This document shows positions 23,147-35,428 of a stretch of DNA of 64,000 bases, piece by piece. The stretch covers positions 9,796,001-9,860,000 of the forward strand of contig CP075495.1 in assembly GCA_021613535.1 (NCBI GenBank), written 5' to 3'. A program made the position numbers and the translations under genes. Position 1 is the first letter of the stretch. Each line of letters opens with the position of its first letter. The notes beneath the pieces were generated by a model. The model was not told where the DNA came from, ran no database searches, and worked only from the letters and a program-made list of their open reading frames with translations. The DNA comes from Adineta vaga (lineage: Eukaryota; Rotifera).

Positions 23147-26100
23147 TTATTCATGATTTTCTTCATCAGTTTCGTCTTCATCATCGCCAATATTTTTCCA
23201 AAGCGATAGAATTACCTAAAACAAAAAACATTTATATCAAATTGTAATGATTTCCTTTTTTCAAACAAACTTTTTCAGCATATTGTTTTCGTTCATCACC
23301 CGTCAATTGATCAGCTTCTTCTAACGAACATAAAAACAGACGAACAAAAGACTATCTATTTGAATTATATTTTTAATTAAAGATGATTTACCTTTATATT
23401 TTTTCATTTGTTCAAATATATTTTCCATTCCAAATGCATCTTTATCTAAAAGATATAAATGAAAACATTTGTTCTTCTCTTTCATCAAGGTTCAAATGTT
23501 ACTATTTTAAGAACTTTTATTGTCTGACATTCTAACATAATGAAAGATAGAGAGAAAAGAAAAGAAAAGAGAAAAGAATTTGATGTTTCGATTTCAACTT
23601 TCGTTTCCTATCAAAAAGAAAAAGAACTAACGAAATCAAAGACAACATTTTCAAGTATGTTATTCTTTTCGTGTTTCCTATTTGGCAATGTTGATGATGA
23701 GAAGTGAAGAGAACACATCGAACAGACAACACTTACCATGGTGGTTATTGGTCGTCGAAGAAGAATCAAATTGTTCGTTCTGTTCGTCTTGTTGTTCTTC
23801 ATTGTTGAAATGATTCGTATCAAAATTTAATTTTTCTTGCAATTGTTTAACTAAATTTCGATTTATTTCACGTCGATCTAATATAGATAAAAGACAAATC
23901 ATTTAGAAATGATATGAATATAACATCGAGTACTAATTCATCATCACATTTCTATCATCTGACACGTTATTCAATTGAAAAGTCAACTCCAAATGAATTT
24001 TTCAATACAACAACATCATCGAATCATTTTCTACGTTTATTTGAGACATCCAAATTACAACGTTTCTCTTCATCATCGCCAACAACAATATCATCATCAT
24101 CATTATTATTGAATAAATATTTTCTTTTCAAATCATCATTCAATCGAAATATGCGTATTGCTGAATTATCTTTGCTAAGTTTAACATTACCATTGTATGC
24201 AATTGTTTTTACATTATTTATTGAATTAACAGTTCAACGTGTTAGTAAAAATACAGCTATATCTGGAGGTAATTCACGTAGTCGAACACAACGTCGTCGA
24301 CAACGTATGCGTAGTCTTATATGGACATCAAATTATTTACTTGTTGACTTTCTTGGTCTTCTCTATGAATTAGTCTATGTTATTATTCATCTAACAGGTG
24401 ATTTAGCATTGAATTCATTAGCTGGCCGTTTTTATTGTCAATTACAAGTTTATCTTCCATTATATTTAACTGTTCTTATGGCTTATAGTTTAACAGCAAT
24501 ATCAATTTATCGTCGTCGACATTTTGTTACTCTAAATAATCAAACAAGTCGATCAACAACTCGAAGTTTATTTTTAATTCTTGCTCTATGGATAATGCCA
24601 ATAATAACATCAATTATCCCTGCATATTTATTAACACATTTAAATATTTTACGAATAACTCAACATGAAATAACGAATGAATGTCAAATATCCTATACAT
24701 ATGGTTCGACTGTTGTTGGTATTTATATGTTTTATCGACTTGGTAAGAAAATAATCAATTCGTTTCTTTTTGAAATGAAAAAATAGAACAAAAAAATCTC
24801 ATTTTTTCTTCTTCTTAGGAAATATTTTTCTTTTACCATTATCAATTTCATTTGCTTGTTATTTAACAATATGTGTCGATTTAATACGTATGCAACGACG
24901 TTTTACTCGAGCATTTGATCGTCATGTACTTATACGTAAAAATTTAATACTTCAAATTCTTTTTCTCTTTCTTAATTTTGCTGTTTTCTGGTTACCAGCT
25001 GAAATTATAACTCTCTATACGAAAAATCGTTTACTTAGAGATACAGTTCAAGTAACAAAATCGTTTAATATTCTACTTGATCCATTGATAATTACTGGTT
25101 TTGATACACGCTTTTCATCAGCTGCACAACACTTTCTTTCTAAATGGCGTCTTGATGAATTCATGTGTTTTTTTGGTTCAAATCGACAAAATCTTTCGAT
25201 AACGACATCAAGTCAATTGGTGACAATACGTTCAGGTGCAACATTAAAACGTTTGAAACAATCAACAATTAAACATGATACACGACAAACGCCATCCGTC
25301 ACTTGGAATCTTGCTGATGATGATGATATTACTGTTCTTGAATCAACATCAAATCACGTGTATGTTCCTCAGAATAAACAACCGAAACTAACGACACAAG
25401 CAGATATTCGACGAAAGAAAAGACAACGACGTCAACAACACCCGCAATTAACTCAAACTCCATTAGAATCAACAATAAAACAAAAGAAGCCACGAATGAA
25501 ACCAAGAACTGAGAATAATCTTGTAGAAAAACGTATTTGAAAAGAAGTTATTTTTTCTTTTTACCTTTCAAATTCATATTTGGCCATTGATGAACATGTA
25601 GTATTTGCATCAAACGTGGTACACCATAAACATCTTGAGAGACTAAAACAAAACACAATGTTTTTTTCTTCTCGTACTGCACATAAAGAACACTCTTTTT
25701 TCCTTCTTTTTTTCGCGACTTACGATGTGTATTTTCATCGTCGTCATCATCATCATCATCGTCTGTTTCTGATGTGGTACTTTTGTCTAATTCAAGTAAT
25801 TCATATCCATGTTCTGTACACCATTGTTTTAAATCTGTTTTGGGAATTGCTAGCGAAAATAAAAGATAATATTGTAATTAATAAATCATTTCTTTGCCAA
25901 CGTACTTACTATTTGTAATTGCATCTACACTGCGAGCTACAAGTAATTTTGCTTCACATTCATTGAGAACACTAAAAAATGGAAGCCAACTATCAAGTTT
26001 AGTACGATTATTGATCTATATTTAAAAAAAATAATTAAATAACATATATCGTTTTCTTTAACAAATATGTTGGATCTACTTGAATTGGATCGATTAATAA

Positions 26101-26310
26101 AATCAACATTTCTGCCGAATTAGCTACGGATTCTTCTACAAGCATTTTTGTTTTAACTGGACATAGATGAACATCGGCTGTATAATATTTTGTATCAATA
26201 GTCCATTCAATTGGATTATTATCTAGTGTTTTTGTTTCACCAGTTAAACCTTGAAAAATTTCATCAAGAAACGTTTGATCAAGACCAGCAATGACAATAG
26301 ATGGTTTCAT
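23147..26310 (-). CDS. AAGAB: Alpha- and gamma-adaptin-binding protein p34 (AAGAB)
   Basis: Cytosolic chaperone that helps assemble the clathrin adaptor complexes AP1 and AP2. Exons in transcript order: 26310-26080, 26015-25910, 25849-25724, 25642-25565, 23877-23737, 23445-23392, 23320-23271, 23215-23147; 284 aa (human about 315). The N-terminal GTPase-like fold shows WTIDTKYYTADVHLC (residues 36-50) and DSWLPFFSVL; then WCTEHGYELLELD followed by a run of nine Asp, and VPRLMQILHVHQW. The C-terminal helix region has MENIFEQMKKYK and the ending AEKVILSLWKNIGDDEDETD, matching the family's conserved tail. First donor chosen as GTAGAT at 26079 because it restores family spacing. Intron 4 (23878-25564) contains a complete GPCR gene on the other strand. 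Confidence 0.9.
23914..25540 (+). CDS. Orphan class A-like GPCR nested in AAGAB intron
   Basis: Seven-transmembrane receptor; ligand unknown. Two exons, 23914-24742 and 24819-25540; 516 aa. A Ser/Thr/Asn-rich extracellular N terminus of about 80 residues with NIT/NTT-type N-glycosylation sites precedes TM1 (about 80-105), TM2 (about 135-160) and TM3 (about 173-197). The TM3 Cys (C175) and a Cys in the second extracellular loop are present. The DRY motif is replaced by YRR (199-201, in SIYRRR). TM6 has FAVFWLPAE (W334, P336). NPxxY in TM7 is DPLII (364-368). The cytoplasmic tail is long and basic (RRKKRQRRQQ). The gene fills 1627 of the 1687 nt of the host intron: 36 nt on one side, 24 nt on the other. 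The family is not closer identified. Confidence 0.8.
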
Positions 26311-27235
26311 TTTTTGAGTATCAAATTAAAAAAAAGCGAGTTTGGAAGATTCTATCGCAATCGCAAAGGAAAAAATAAAAAATGACAAACAGGAATGTCT
26401 ATCGTATGATGTGAGTCAAACTCACCATCCGATTTGAATAGCGTTAGGCTAATCGGAGACGAACATGATCAAAAGGGAAAAGAAGAGTCGCTCGTTGCCA
26501 TTCTCGAAGAAAGAACGAAAAGAAAAAAAGTAGTTCTGGAAAACAATATCAATTCTATTCAAAGAGTATTTTCTCTTTTGTCTTTTTTTTATGTTATGTT
26601 TTTTTTCAATCTAATTATTAAAAATTTCTTTTCCTTATCAAGTAAGAACAAAACATACGCAAAATCTCATATTACTAAGTTTACAAATTTATTAAAATGT
26701 CAATGAGTACGTTCTTTTTCAATAGAATCTTACACACCACACTTCTATGAAAAGATTTTGAATGTATTAATTATTTCTTCACTTATTCTCGCTTCTTGTC
26801 AATCGATTGGAGTCTTTGACATTCTTAATGAAAATTGAACATGAGCCATATATCTTCAGCTAGTATCTGAAACAAAACAAAACATATAGTGACTTACATC
26901 TGTTGTATTTAACGCTGGAAGAGATAGTAAAATTGATAACAAAAGTTAGTAACCTTTTTTCGTATTTCCATTTGACTTATTCCGAAAAACTCAACAGATA
27001 TATGTCGACCTCTGTCGAAGTCGATTACGACGTGCGGAAATGCTATCAAAACAGAATCGTTATTTACTTTTTTTTCTCTTCTTCATTCATATTTTCAAAC
27101 TATCTAGCGCGTGTGTTGCAGTTTCGTTGTTATCTTGTTCCGTTGTTATTTTTTCTTCTTCTCATCTGTTGTGTATTGATGCTTGAATAACAAACGAACA
27201 ATCTAGTGTCATTTTCTACATATTAAATTTGAACA
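26311..27235. other. Divergent intergenic AAGAB / ATG16L1-A
   Basis: 925 nt between two genes transcribed away from each other, so it must hold both promoters. ORFs at 26434-26706 and 26903-27190 are not supported by domain content or splice context. Confidence 0.55.
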
Positions 27236-29877
27236 ATGGAAATGAACATATCAAATTGGAGATCCAATATTTTTAGTCAATTAAAAGAACAAAATCAACA
27301 AAGAAATGTTTATGATCATATTATTGAACATTGTATATTCCTTTGCTTCGTTTTAATCAGAAATTGATTTGTCTTTTATTATCATCCTAGACAATCGTAT
27401 TTTGGAAAATAATGCTATTTTACAAATACAATGTACTAAACTTCAAACGGATGTTCAGCATTTACGTTTAGCTAATGCTGGTTTAGAAAAGGCATCTGAA
27501 GCAAGGTATACTGTTGAATTCTTGTTACTGTTATTCGAAACTAGTTCTTTTCTGTTAGTCAAGAATTAGCTCATGCAAATGATAAACTATCCGTAGCACA
27601 AGAAGAAGTTGTTCGATATTTGCGAGATAATGGTGAAGTATGTCAAAATAATTTATTAATTGAATATATTTATCATCATTTGATTTTATAATTTTAGCTT
27701 GCTCGAGAAGTCGTCCGTTTGAATCATACCGTCACTGATCTAAATGATAAACTTATCTTAGAAGAAAATAAGTAATACAAGAAATATCACATCTTCTCAT
27801 TAATGTTCTTTTTTCTTCAAGAGCTCGAGAATATAAAATCGAAAATGATAAACTACATGAACAATTGAAAAAAACCGAACTTGAAATTGATGATCTTTCA
27901 CAAGTTAATCAAGTAAATTCTTGCTATTGTATTAAATAAATCATTGATTTATAAAATATTCAACTAGGTTCTTCAAGAAGAATTTCACGCTAGTCAAAAT
28001 AAGATTCATCAATTACAGATTGAATATAATCAAATAAAACCAACATCTCTTGAACTAGAACAACAATTAGAAACAGCAAAACGAACTAATAAACAAATGG
28101 AAGATGAATTAATTTTCTATAAAAATCAACGAGCATCTATGCATGATTTCGAATCAGAACAATTCAATCAGAAGTAGAAAAGAATTCTATTTTTATTATA
28201 AATAAAAATAGTTTCATTTATTTAGATTGCGAAAAGATTTAGCATTACAAAGACATTCAGAACCAGATGTATTTATTGATGATGATGATATGGTTATTAT
28301 TCCAGCATTTAAACAAACAATTGATTTACATCAAGATATTTTAATTAATTCTAGGTATGTAAATTATACTCGACAATATCTGTGATTATAGTTCGTATTA
28401 TATCTTATAGTTCATTGGGAAATAATCCGGAATCACTGTACTATTCATATGATGAATCAATGCATCGACAGAGAAGAGGAAGTCTGATTCCTAGTGGAGC
28501 AAGTTTATTTGGAAGTATTATGCGAAAATTAACAAACGGAGTGACAAATCCTACTAATGATCGATTGTATCGAACATCAACAACTTGTATTTCAGCATCA
28601 GTTCCACGACGAGAAGTAACACATTGGGTAAGAATAATTGCCATCGAAAGATTAGTAAATAGATTCAATCTTTGATGTTAAATGCCATTGAAAATCTATA
28701 CTTACTTGAGTTACCTTCTTCATGACTTTGATAATGAATAACAATTGTAAAATATTAGTTCTCCTTGTGAAATATAGGATTGTACTGAACTTGAAGTATA
28801 TGCTCTTGGATTTCAACCATCGGGTTCTCTATTAGCAACAGGTTGTAGTGATAAAATGGTACATCTATGGGAAATAACATCAACTGGTCAACAACATAAA
28901 TATTGTTCACTTAATGGTAGTCATGGAGCAATCAATACACTTGATTTTGACAATGAAGGAGTAACTAATACTTTAAAACATGTTCAGAAATAATATAAAT
29001 TTCTTATCTCGTATTAGAGTCGTCTCTTAGCTGGATGTTCGAATGATACTGTATATATTTGGTCATATGGAGAACAACGAATGCTCAAAGACGTATATAA
29101 AGGTCATCAAGGACTAATATTTACATGTAAATTTATTTCTGGAAGGAAACTAGCAACAGGTAGTGCTGATCGAACTATCAAGATTTGGGATTTACATAGT
29201 CGTCATTGTAAGAATTTAATGATTACATAGAAGAAGAATTGTAAATCAACGTTATTTTCAGGTACACGAACAATATTTGTTGGTTCGAAATGTCATGATT
29301 TAGTAGTCATCGATGCAGCTGGTACAATTATCAGTGGTCATTTTGATAAGAAAATTCGTATGTGGGATGCATATACCGATAAATGTCGAATAGAATTAAA
29401 ATATGATTCTGCTATTACATCGTTATCCTATAATCAAGGTAAAGCTAAGAGAATATTTCTAGTTTTTGCGTTTCAAAAATGGATAATTCTCTATTTCAGA
29501 AAAAAATCAATTACTTGCTTGTTTCAAAGATGATACATTAAAATTAATTGATTTAAGGCAACATAAAACAATTCATACATTTAGGTAAGAATCTCCAAGA
29601 GAAAATGACATTCTAAAACTCAACTCTTTCATTTAGTCATGATGATTTTAAAGTAAGCACTGATACAACCAGAGCGATTCTATCACCAGATGGTCAATAT
29701 ATTTGTGCGGGTTCTCAAGACGGTTCAATATTTGTATGGAATGCTGATAATCGAATTTGTGAAAATATTCTCAAACAAAAACATAGCACAATGGTCACAT
29801 CAGTTGCTTGGCAACCTGATGGCAAATATGTTGCCTCTTGTGAAAAACATCGTCGAGTGATTCTTTGGAGTCATTAA
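27236..29877 (+). CDS. ATG16L1: Autophagy protein ATG16L1, tandem copy A
   Basis: Forms the ATG12-ATG5-ATG16L1 complex that directs LC3/ATG8 lipidation to the phagophore. Thirteen exons: 27236-27332, 27391-27505, 27559-27637, 27698-27771, 27822-27912, 27968-28173, 28226-28354, 28411-28627, 28778-28960, 29018-29207, 29262-29438, 29500-29584, 29637-29877; 627 aa. The N-terminal ATG5-binding helix (WRSNIFSQLKEQNQQR, then HYNRILENNA) is followed by a coiled coil (about 60-240) and a linker with an acidic FIDDDDMVIIP. From about residue 336 a seven-bladed WD40 propeller runs to the end ([55 protein letters not shown]). It shares exon layout with copy B. Confidence 0.92.
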
Positions 29878-30055
29878 TTATTTGAATATTTCTTTTAAAT
29901 TCTATCGTTGTAATCCTTTTTTTCTGTTCTTTTATTTTATGTATCAAAAAGTAAAGTCATGTATATATCATTCTATTGGAAGAAAAATCGAATTAATATA
30001 GAGATTATTTTTTATATGTAATTTATTGTTTTCTGTTTTTTTTAGAGTAAAATCG
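29878..30055 (+). promoter_or_regulatory. 178-nt spacer with strong orphan 3' splice site before ATG16L1-B
   Basis: A pyrimidine tract ending TTTTTTTTAG (AG at 30044-30045) lies 10 nt before the copy B start codon. No AATAAA is seen in the spacer. With only 178 nt between stop and ATG, an outron-type trans-splice acceptor is the simplest reading; a short 5' UTR intron is the alternative. Confidence 0.45.
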
Positions 30056-32847
30056 ATGATGGAATGGAAACAAATTATATACAATCAGGTACGAGAACGT
30101 AATAGACAGGATCGAGATGTATATGCTGAAATTGTCAAACATTGTAAGTGACAAGTTTTTAGTATATATTATTGATGAAAAATATATTTATATGAATAGA
30201 TAATCGTCTAATTGAAAACTATTCCATAATCTTACTTCGATGTACGGATCAAGAGCGTGATATCTTATCGTTACGTCAAGAAAATACTGATTTACAAAAG
30301 AATAGTGTTAGGTAAGATTGATGTGAAAGAGAAATTTACAAGTCTGATTTATTTGCATTTTGTTTCAGTGTGGCTGGACTATCTGTAAATGATAAAGTTA
30401 AAACATTAGAAAATGATTATATGAAAGCGAAAGATGAAATTCTCTCATTATTACGAGAACGTGGAGATGTATGCTATTCTAGATGGTCTTTTCTGTTCTA
30501 TTCATTTTTGATTATATTTCATTAGATAACAAAAGAAGTCATTAGTCTTAGTCGAATTGTAAAAGAAAGAGATGATAAACTTGATTCCGAAGAAAAAAGG
30601 TTTGTAATCGTTAACTTTTTGAGAATTATTTTTATCTATTATTTCCATTTGTTTATAAAAGAAATCAGATGTTAACTAAAGAAAATTTTTCTTTAAAACA
30701 ACGACTTGATTCAGCAGAAGAAAAACTAAGTGTTCTACAAAAAGTTAATGAAGTAAGTCACATTTTAGATAACAAATATTTTGCAAATGATTTTCTTTTT
30801 TTGTTACTATAAAATTTTAATTTCTTTAGACAATACATGATGAATTTCAAGCATTACAACTAGCTTATAGTCAATTAGAAAGACGGCAACACGAATTAGA
30901 TGCTTCAAATGCTTTTTTACGTCGCGAAATGACTGAAAAAATTGAGAAACAAGCAAATGTATTAGATGCAGAAGTACAACAACATCAGAAGTTCATTTTT
31001 ATCATTTAAATCATTTCTATTTCCAACATAATCTAATGTTTTAGACGAATAGAAGATGATGTCAAACGAAAATTAGATGAAGCAAAAAATGATGTTACTA
31101 ATTTCACGTAAATACACTCGTGAATCTCCTTCAATTATCTTTCTTTTTTCCTTCTAGTTCACCCACAACAATGTCAACGTTCAAAAATACAAATCTCGAT
31201 GGCAAAATTCATCGATCCCCAGCAACAGCTGATTTCATGAAAGTCGTTGTTCCAACTAGAGCTATAGTCAAATGGGTCAGTTTCTAATAAATAAAAAAAA
31301 GATATTCTTGATGTGAGTGAGTATGCTTTTCACTGATTATTCTCGGTTTTTTTTATCATTTTAGGATTGTGGTGATAACGAATTACATGCGATTCAATTT
31401 CATCCATCTGGATCATTGATTGCAACGGGCGGAAGTGATCGAAAGATTCATATCTGGGAAATGAATGGACAGCAAGGTAATAATTGTGAAAAAGATCAAT
31501 CTGATTTATTTTATGTCGATACAGGTCAAGTGCAACAATCGTATGTTCTCACAGGAAATAATTCCACTGTAACAGCAATTGATTTTGATAATGAAGGTGT
31601 AAGTAATTGATGTTTCAGTTTGTGAAAAAGAAGAGAAGAGAAATATGTTTTTTTGTTGCTATATTTTAGACAAATTTAATTCTTGGTTGTTCAGAAGATT
31701 TTGCTTGTCGAGTTTGGGGTCTTGCTGATCAACGTCTACGCCATACATTAACTGGTCATGGTGCGAAAGTTTTTTGTGCGAAATTTATAACTGCAAGTTT
31801 AATTGCATCGGGTAGTCAAGATCGAACATTAAAATTATGGGATTTACAAAATCGTCAATGTAAAAATGAATTGAACTCTTTCTCTCTTTACGTATTGATT
31901 TGTATTTTTAGGCGTACGAACTCTATTTGCTGGTTCAAAATGTCATGACTTAGTTGCACATGATGCATCGGGTAGTTTGATAAGTGGACATTTCGATAAG
32001 AAAATACGTTTTTGGGATGCAAAAAATGATTCAACAAAATGTGAATTACAATTACAGGCAGCAATTACATCCTTAGCAATCAATCGAGGTGATTTATTTG
32101 ATAAAATTTATAAAGTTTGAAATATAAAGAAATTTTTTTATTTATTTAGAAAAGCATTTGCTGTTAGCATGCTCGCGAGATGATACATTGAAACTAATTG
32201 AACTCAGGGAAAATCGTGTTATACAAACATTTAGGTAAGAATTTGTCAAAGTAACGATAGATAGTTTTAATACAAAAGAATTCATTTTGGTTTGTTCTAG
32301 TCATGATGATTTTAAAGTGGCATCGGATACAGTCAAAGCTGTACTTTCTCCTGATTGTGCCTATGCATGTGCTGGTGGTAATGATGGAACCGTATTTATT
32401 TGGAATACTACTACAGGCAAAATTGAAAAAGTTCTCAACAAAGAACATTCGTAAGTTATTTTTTGGTAGAAAAGGAACGATTCGTTAGATAATCAAACCT
32501 AAAAAATGATGAGATATTTTCATCCTCTCGTCAACTTTCTAGTAGTTTATTACAAATTCCGTTCTTTCAAATGAGGTAATTGTTTTGTTTCTATTTAGCT
32601 CTTTGATAAATTTATTATTATCTCAGCAGAAAACAAAAGAGAGAAAATAAATATAAAACAATTGCTCATTGAATATTCATTTCGTGGTTTTGCTATATCT
32701 GCAAAAATAATTCCTTGGATTTGAAGAGTGATTTTCGTAATTTGTTTTGATTTTAGGTCAATTGTTAATGCGGTGGCTTGGCATCCTGATGGACGATTTA
32801 TTGCTTCATGCGAAAAACAAAGAAGAGCAATCCTATGGGGAGAGTAA
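30056..32847 (+). CDS. ATG16L1: Autophagy protein ATG16L1, tandem copy B
   Basis: Second ATG16L1 gene. Fourteen exons: 30056-30143, 30200-30311, 30369-30468, 30526-30599, 30662-30752, 30830-30990, 31045-31107, 31158-31275, 31365-31598, 31670-31859, 31912-32088, 32150-32234, 32301-32450, 32757-32847; 577 aa. N-terminal helix [19 protein letters not shown] then [10 protein letters not shown], coiled coil to about 240, WD40 propeller from about 270 ([54 protein letters not shown]). Blade boundaries and most intron phases equal copy A, but protein sequence differs widely, so the duplication is old. The linker between coiled coil and propeller is shorter than in copy A and the first WD blade has an insertion with an acidic stretch. 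One extra intron (32451-32756) splits the last blade. Two adjacent ATGs mark the start. Confidence 0.92.
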
Positions 32848-33450
32848 TGTGATAGAATCACTTCGAAAGCGTTGTTTGTTTATTTTTTTTCTCTCTGTAT
32901 CTCTATCTTTGTCTATTTTCCAATATTAATATATCGTTTCTTGTGAGAAAGAAAATCTATCAATTGTATTTCAATTTCTATTCAAGATTTATTGATTGAT
33001 CTATGTAACTAAATGAAGTTATAAATATAAACTGTATATTTTTTATTCAAATAGTTGTCATTAATATATAAAAATTTGTCTCAATAGATGAAATGATTCA
33101 AAATACGTATCAGATAGTATTGATCGACATATAAATTGAAATTTTGATCATTGTGTTATGCATCCATATCATTCGCATCGGGATCTGTTGGTAGGAATAG
33201 GAAACTACCGCCATCTAGATATAAAAAATTAAAATTAAAGCTTATAATTTAGATTGTTTTTACTTCGAAAAAATATTCATTTCCAGTATAAAGTACAGAA
33301 AAAAATTCCAATCACTGAATTACATCTTGACTATTTCGTTGTCATCGATTTTGTCAATTTTAATGGAAGATAGTTCGTTCATTTTGTCAAATATCTTCTT
33401 TTTTTCTTCTGTTACATTACATTTACACAGTTGATCTCTGAATCGTAGTC
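32848..33450. other. Intergenic ATG16L1-B / C5orf34
   Basis: 603 nt, AT-rich, mostly 3' UTR of copy B. A pyrimidine-rich stretch ending TTTACACAG (33422-33430) before the next start codon looks like another 3' splice site. An isolated minus-strand exon-like segment lies at 33156-33214. Confidence 0.5.
33156..33214 (-). other. Exon-like terminal segment, minus strand, unassigned
   Basis: After an acceptor TATCTAG the minus strand reads GGSFLFLPTDPDANDMDA then TAA. The acidic ending looks protein-like, and 19 codons are short. I found no convincing upstream exon; MNELSSIKIDKIDDNEIVK at about 33382-33326 does not join in phase. Could be the last exon of a tiny gene or chance. Confidence 0.2.
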
Positions 33451-35421
33451 ATGAATAAAGATCCAAATATAGCTAAACAATTCATTATGTATACAAATGA
33501 TGCCGTCGAGGCAACATTTTCTGACGGTACAAAAATCTTTCTTGCACCATGTGCTACTGAATATGTTGTTCAACAAGGCAATCATACACAAGGTATAGAA
33601 TTTTACTAGTGAGTTTTTTCTTCAATCTTTGTTTTGCTCAGGTGTTATGACTACTAAACATCGCACGATTTTTACAACAAGTACATTATTACCACGAATT
33701 CGATCGATTTTAACATTTCGTAATCTATATGCTCAACAACCATTTCTCGTTCCAACACTCGTAGATTCCGATCAATGTTATGTAAGTAGATGCTAAATGA
33801 ATTGCTTGATGATTTTCTTTCTTCTTTTGTTCATTACAGCAGTCAACAGGTACAGCCACTCATGTTCGTTGGTCTCCTAATATCTCACTTCCCATGATAT
33901 CCGATAATGATCCAAGTCAAACATGGTCATGGACATCATTATGTGGTCGCGCACGAATTGATATTTCTCAATGTCGACAAATTATTTATGTAACACATCC
34001 TTTACAAGTATCACGTATTTTAACAAAAGAAAACAATGATACAAATATTCCAACAAAATATATTCATATATTTGCACCTGTTCGTCGATGTTTTTCATCA
34101 CAACGATTACCTGAATATCTCTCAAAATTTGTACATAAATGTTTTCAACTTATTGAGCATTTATCTAACAATCATAATTCATTCCATACTGATGACAACG
34201 ATGATGATGGTGAATGGAATTTTCAGTTACCTTTACCATTGCCAAGTTCATCATGTCCAAAAGCTCATCGTCATCGTTTACATCATGAAATGATGTTTGA
34301 ATCTGATATACATATTTTACAAACAACAATAGTGACGTATCGATTAGAATATGAACCATATACAAGTATAGAAGCATTTGTTCTTGACGAAAATAATCAA
34401 TATTTAATTGATTATGTTATTACGGCTGATATTCATTCAAGTTTTTATAATTATTATTCGATTAAAGATAAAGTATGTGATGAATTTGGTAATTTTGATA
34501 AATGAAGTTTCTTTTTTTCAGCAATGTCGTTTGTTGACATTATCAGAACATGCATTACCACCTCAAAATGAACAAATCTTTCAAATTATTCGTTTTATGT
34601 CCAATATGCGTCAGCGAATATTGAGTATGACTCGACGTGTTCAAGAACGACCATGTTGGTTACAAGAAGATGTTGTCTTAGATGCCAACATAAACGATAC
34701 AATTGATCAGATGGTAAATCAAACAATTTATTATAAAATTTCATAACGTTCGTTTTTTTTTTCTTTTTCTTGAAGAAATCATTTTCATTTGAGAATGAAA
34801 GTGATAGTGAAGAGAATATCTATCGTCAAACTTCCATTGTTAATATTGGATATTTTAAATATTTTCATGATAATCATGTTGAAATCAAATATTCAAATGG
34901 TTTTGTTTTATCTATGACACCAGAACAAGTCCATACTAGTCAAGTATGTATTATAAGAAATTTTTTGTTTTCTTCATCTATCTAAATCAAAATTTAGATG
35001 AATCCACATGTTGATTTTCAATGTCGAATAATCGATAAGAAAAAACAGAAAACTATCGATGTACTTGATGGTATATCTCAGCCTGGTTGTTATGAGCAGT
35101 AAGAGAATTATTTGATATGAAATTTGAATTCTCTAGTGATGATTTTTTTTTCTTATCGATAGATATATTTCTGCTGCAATTGATTGGTGTGTGTGGGTTT
35201 GGAATGAAAAACGAATGGAAGATCAGCGTAATTTAGAAACGAATGTTCAAGAAGAATTATTTCGTTTGAAACTTTTTACAAATATGATGGAAATTCAAGA
35301 ATATCAACAATCGACAGTTATATCTACACCAGTGACGAATTCAATTGAATATTATTCACCAGATGATATTAAACAACTTCTTGATCGAACAGCACAATTT
35401 ACACGAACAGAATCATCTTGA
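33451..35421 (+). CDS. C5orf34: C5orf34 homologue (DUF4524/DUF4520 protein)
   Basis: Conserved animal protein of unknown function. Seven exons: 33451-33592, 33642-33781, 33840-34472, 34522-34713, 34776-34943, 34998-35098, 35163-35421; 544 aa. The N-terminal domain shows VEATFSDGTKIFLAPCATEY and LPRIRSILTFRN, matching the DUF4524 region of human C5orf34 (DGSTLQLSPCGSEF type). The middle has TYRLEYEPYTSIEAF and SSFYNYYSIKD. The C-terminal domain has IGYFKYFHDNHVEIKYSNG and ends in a helical stretch. These three blocks follow the order of the human protein. The start ATG lies two bases after an AG (CGTAG) and 21 nt after a stronger acceptor. Confidence 0.78.
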
Positions 35422-35428
35422 TTTCCCT

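Noticed and set aside
26434-27190. Two plus-strand ORFs (90 and 95 codons) between AAGAB and ATG16L1-A
   Set aside because: Lys/Phe-rich low-complexity translations from AT-rich DNA in a promoter region; no splice support.
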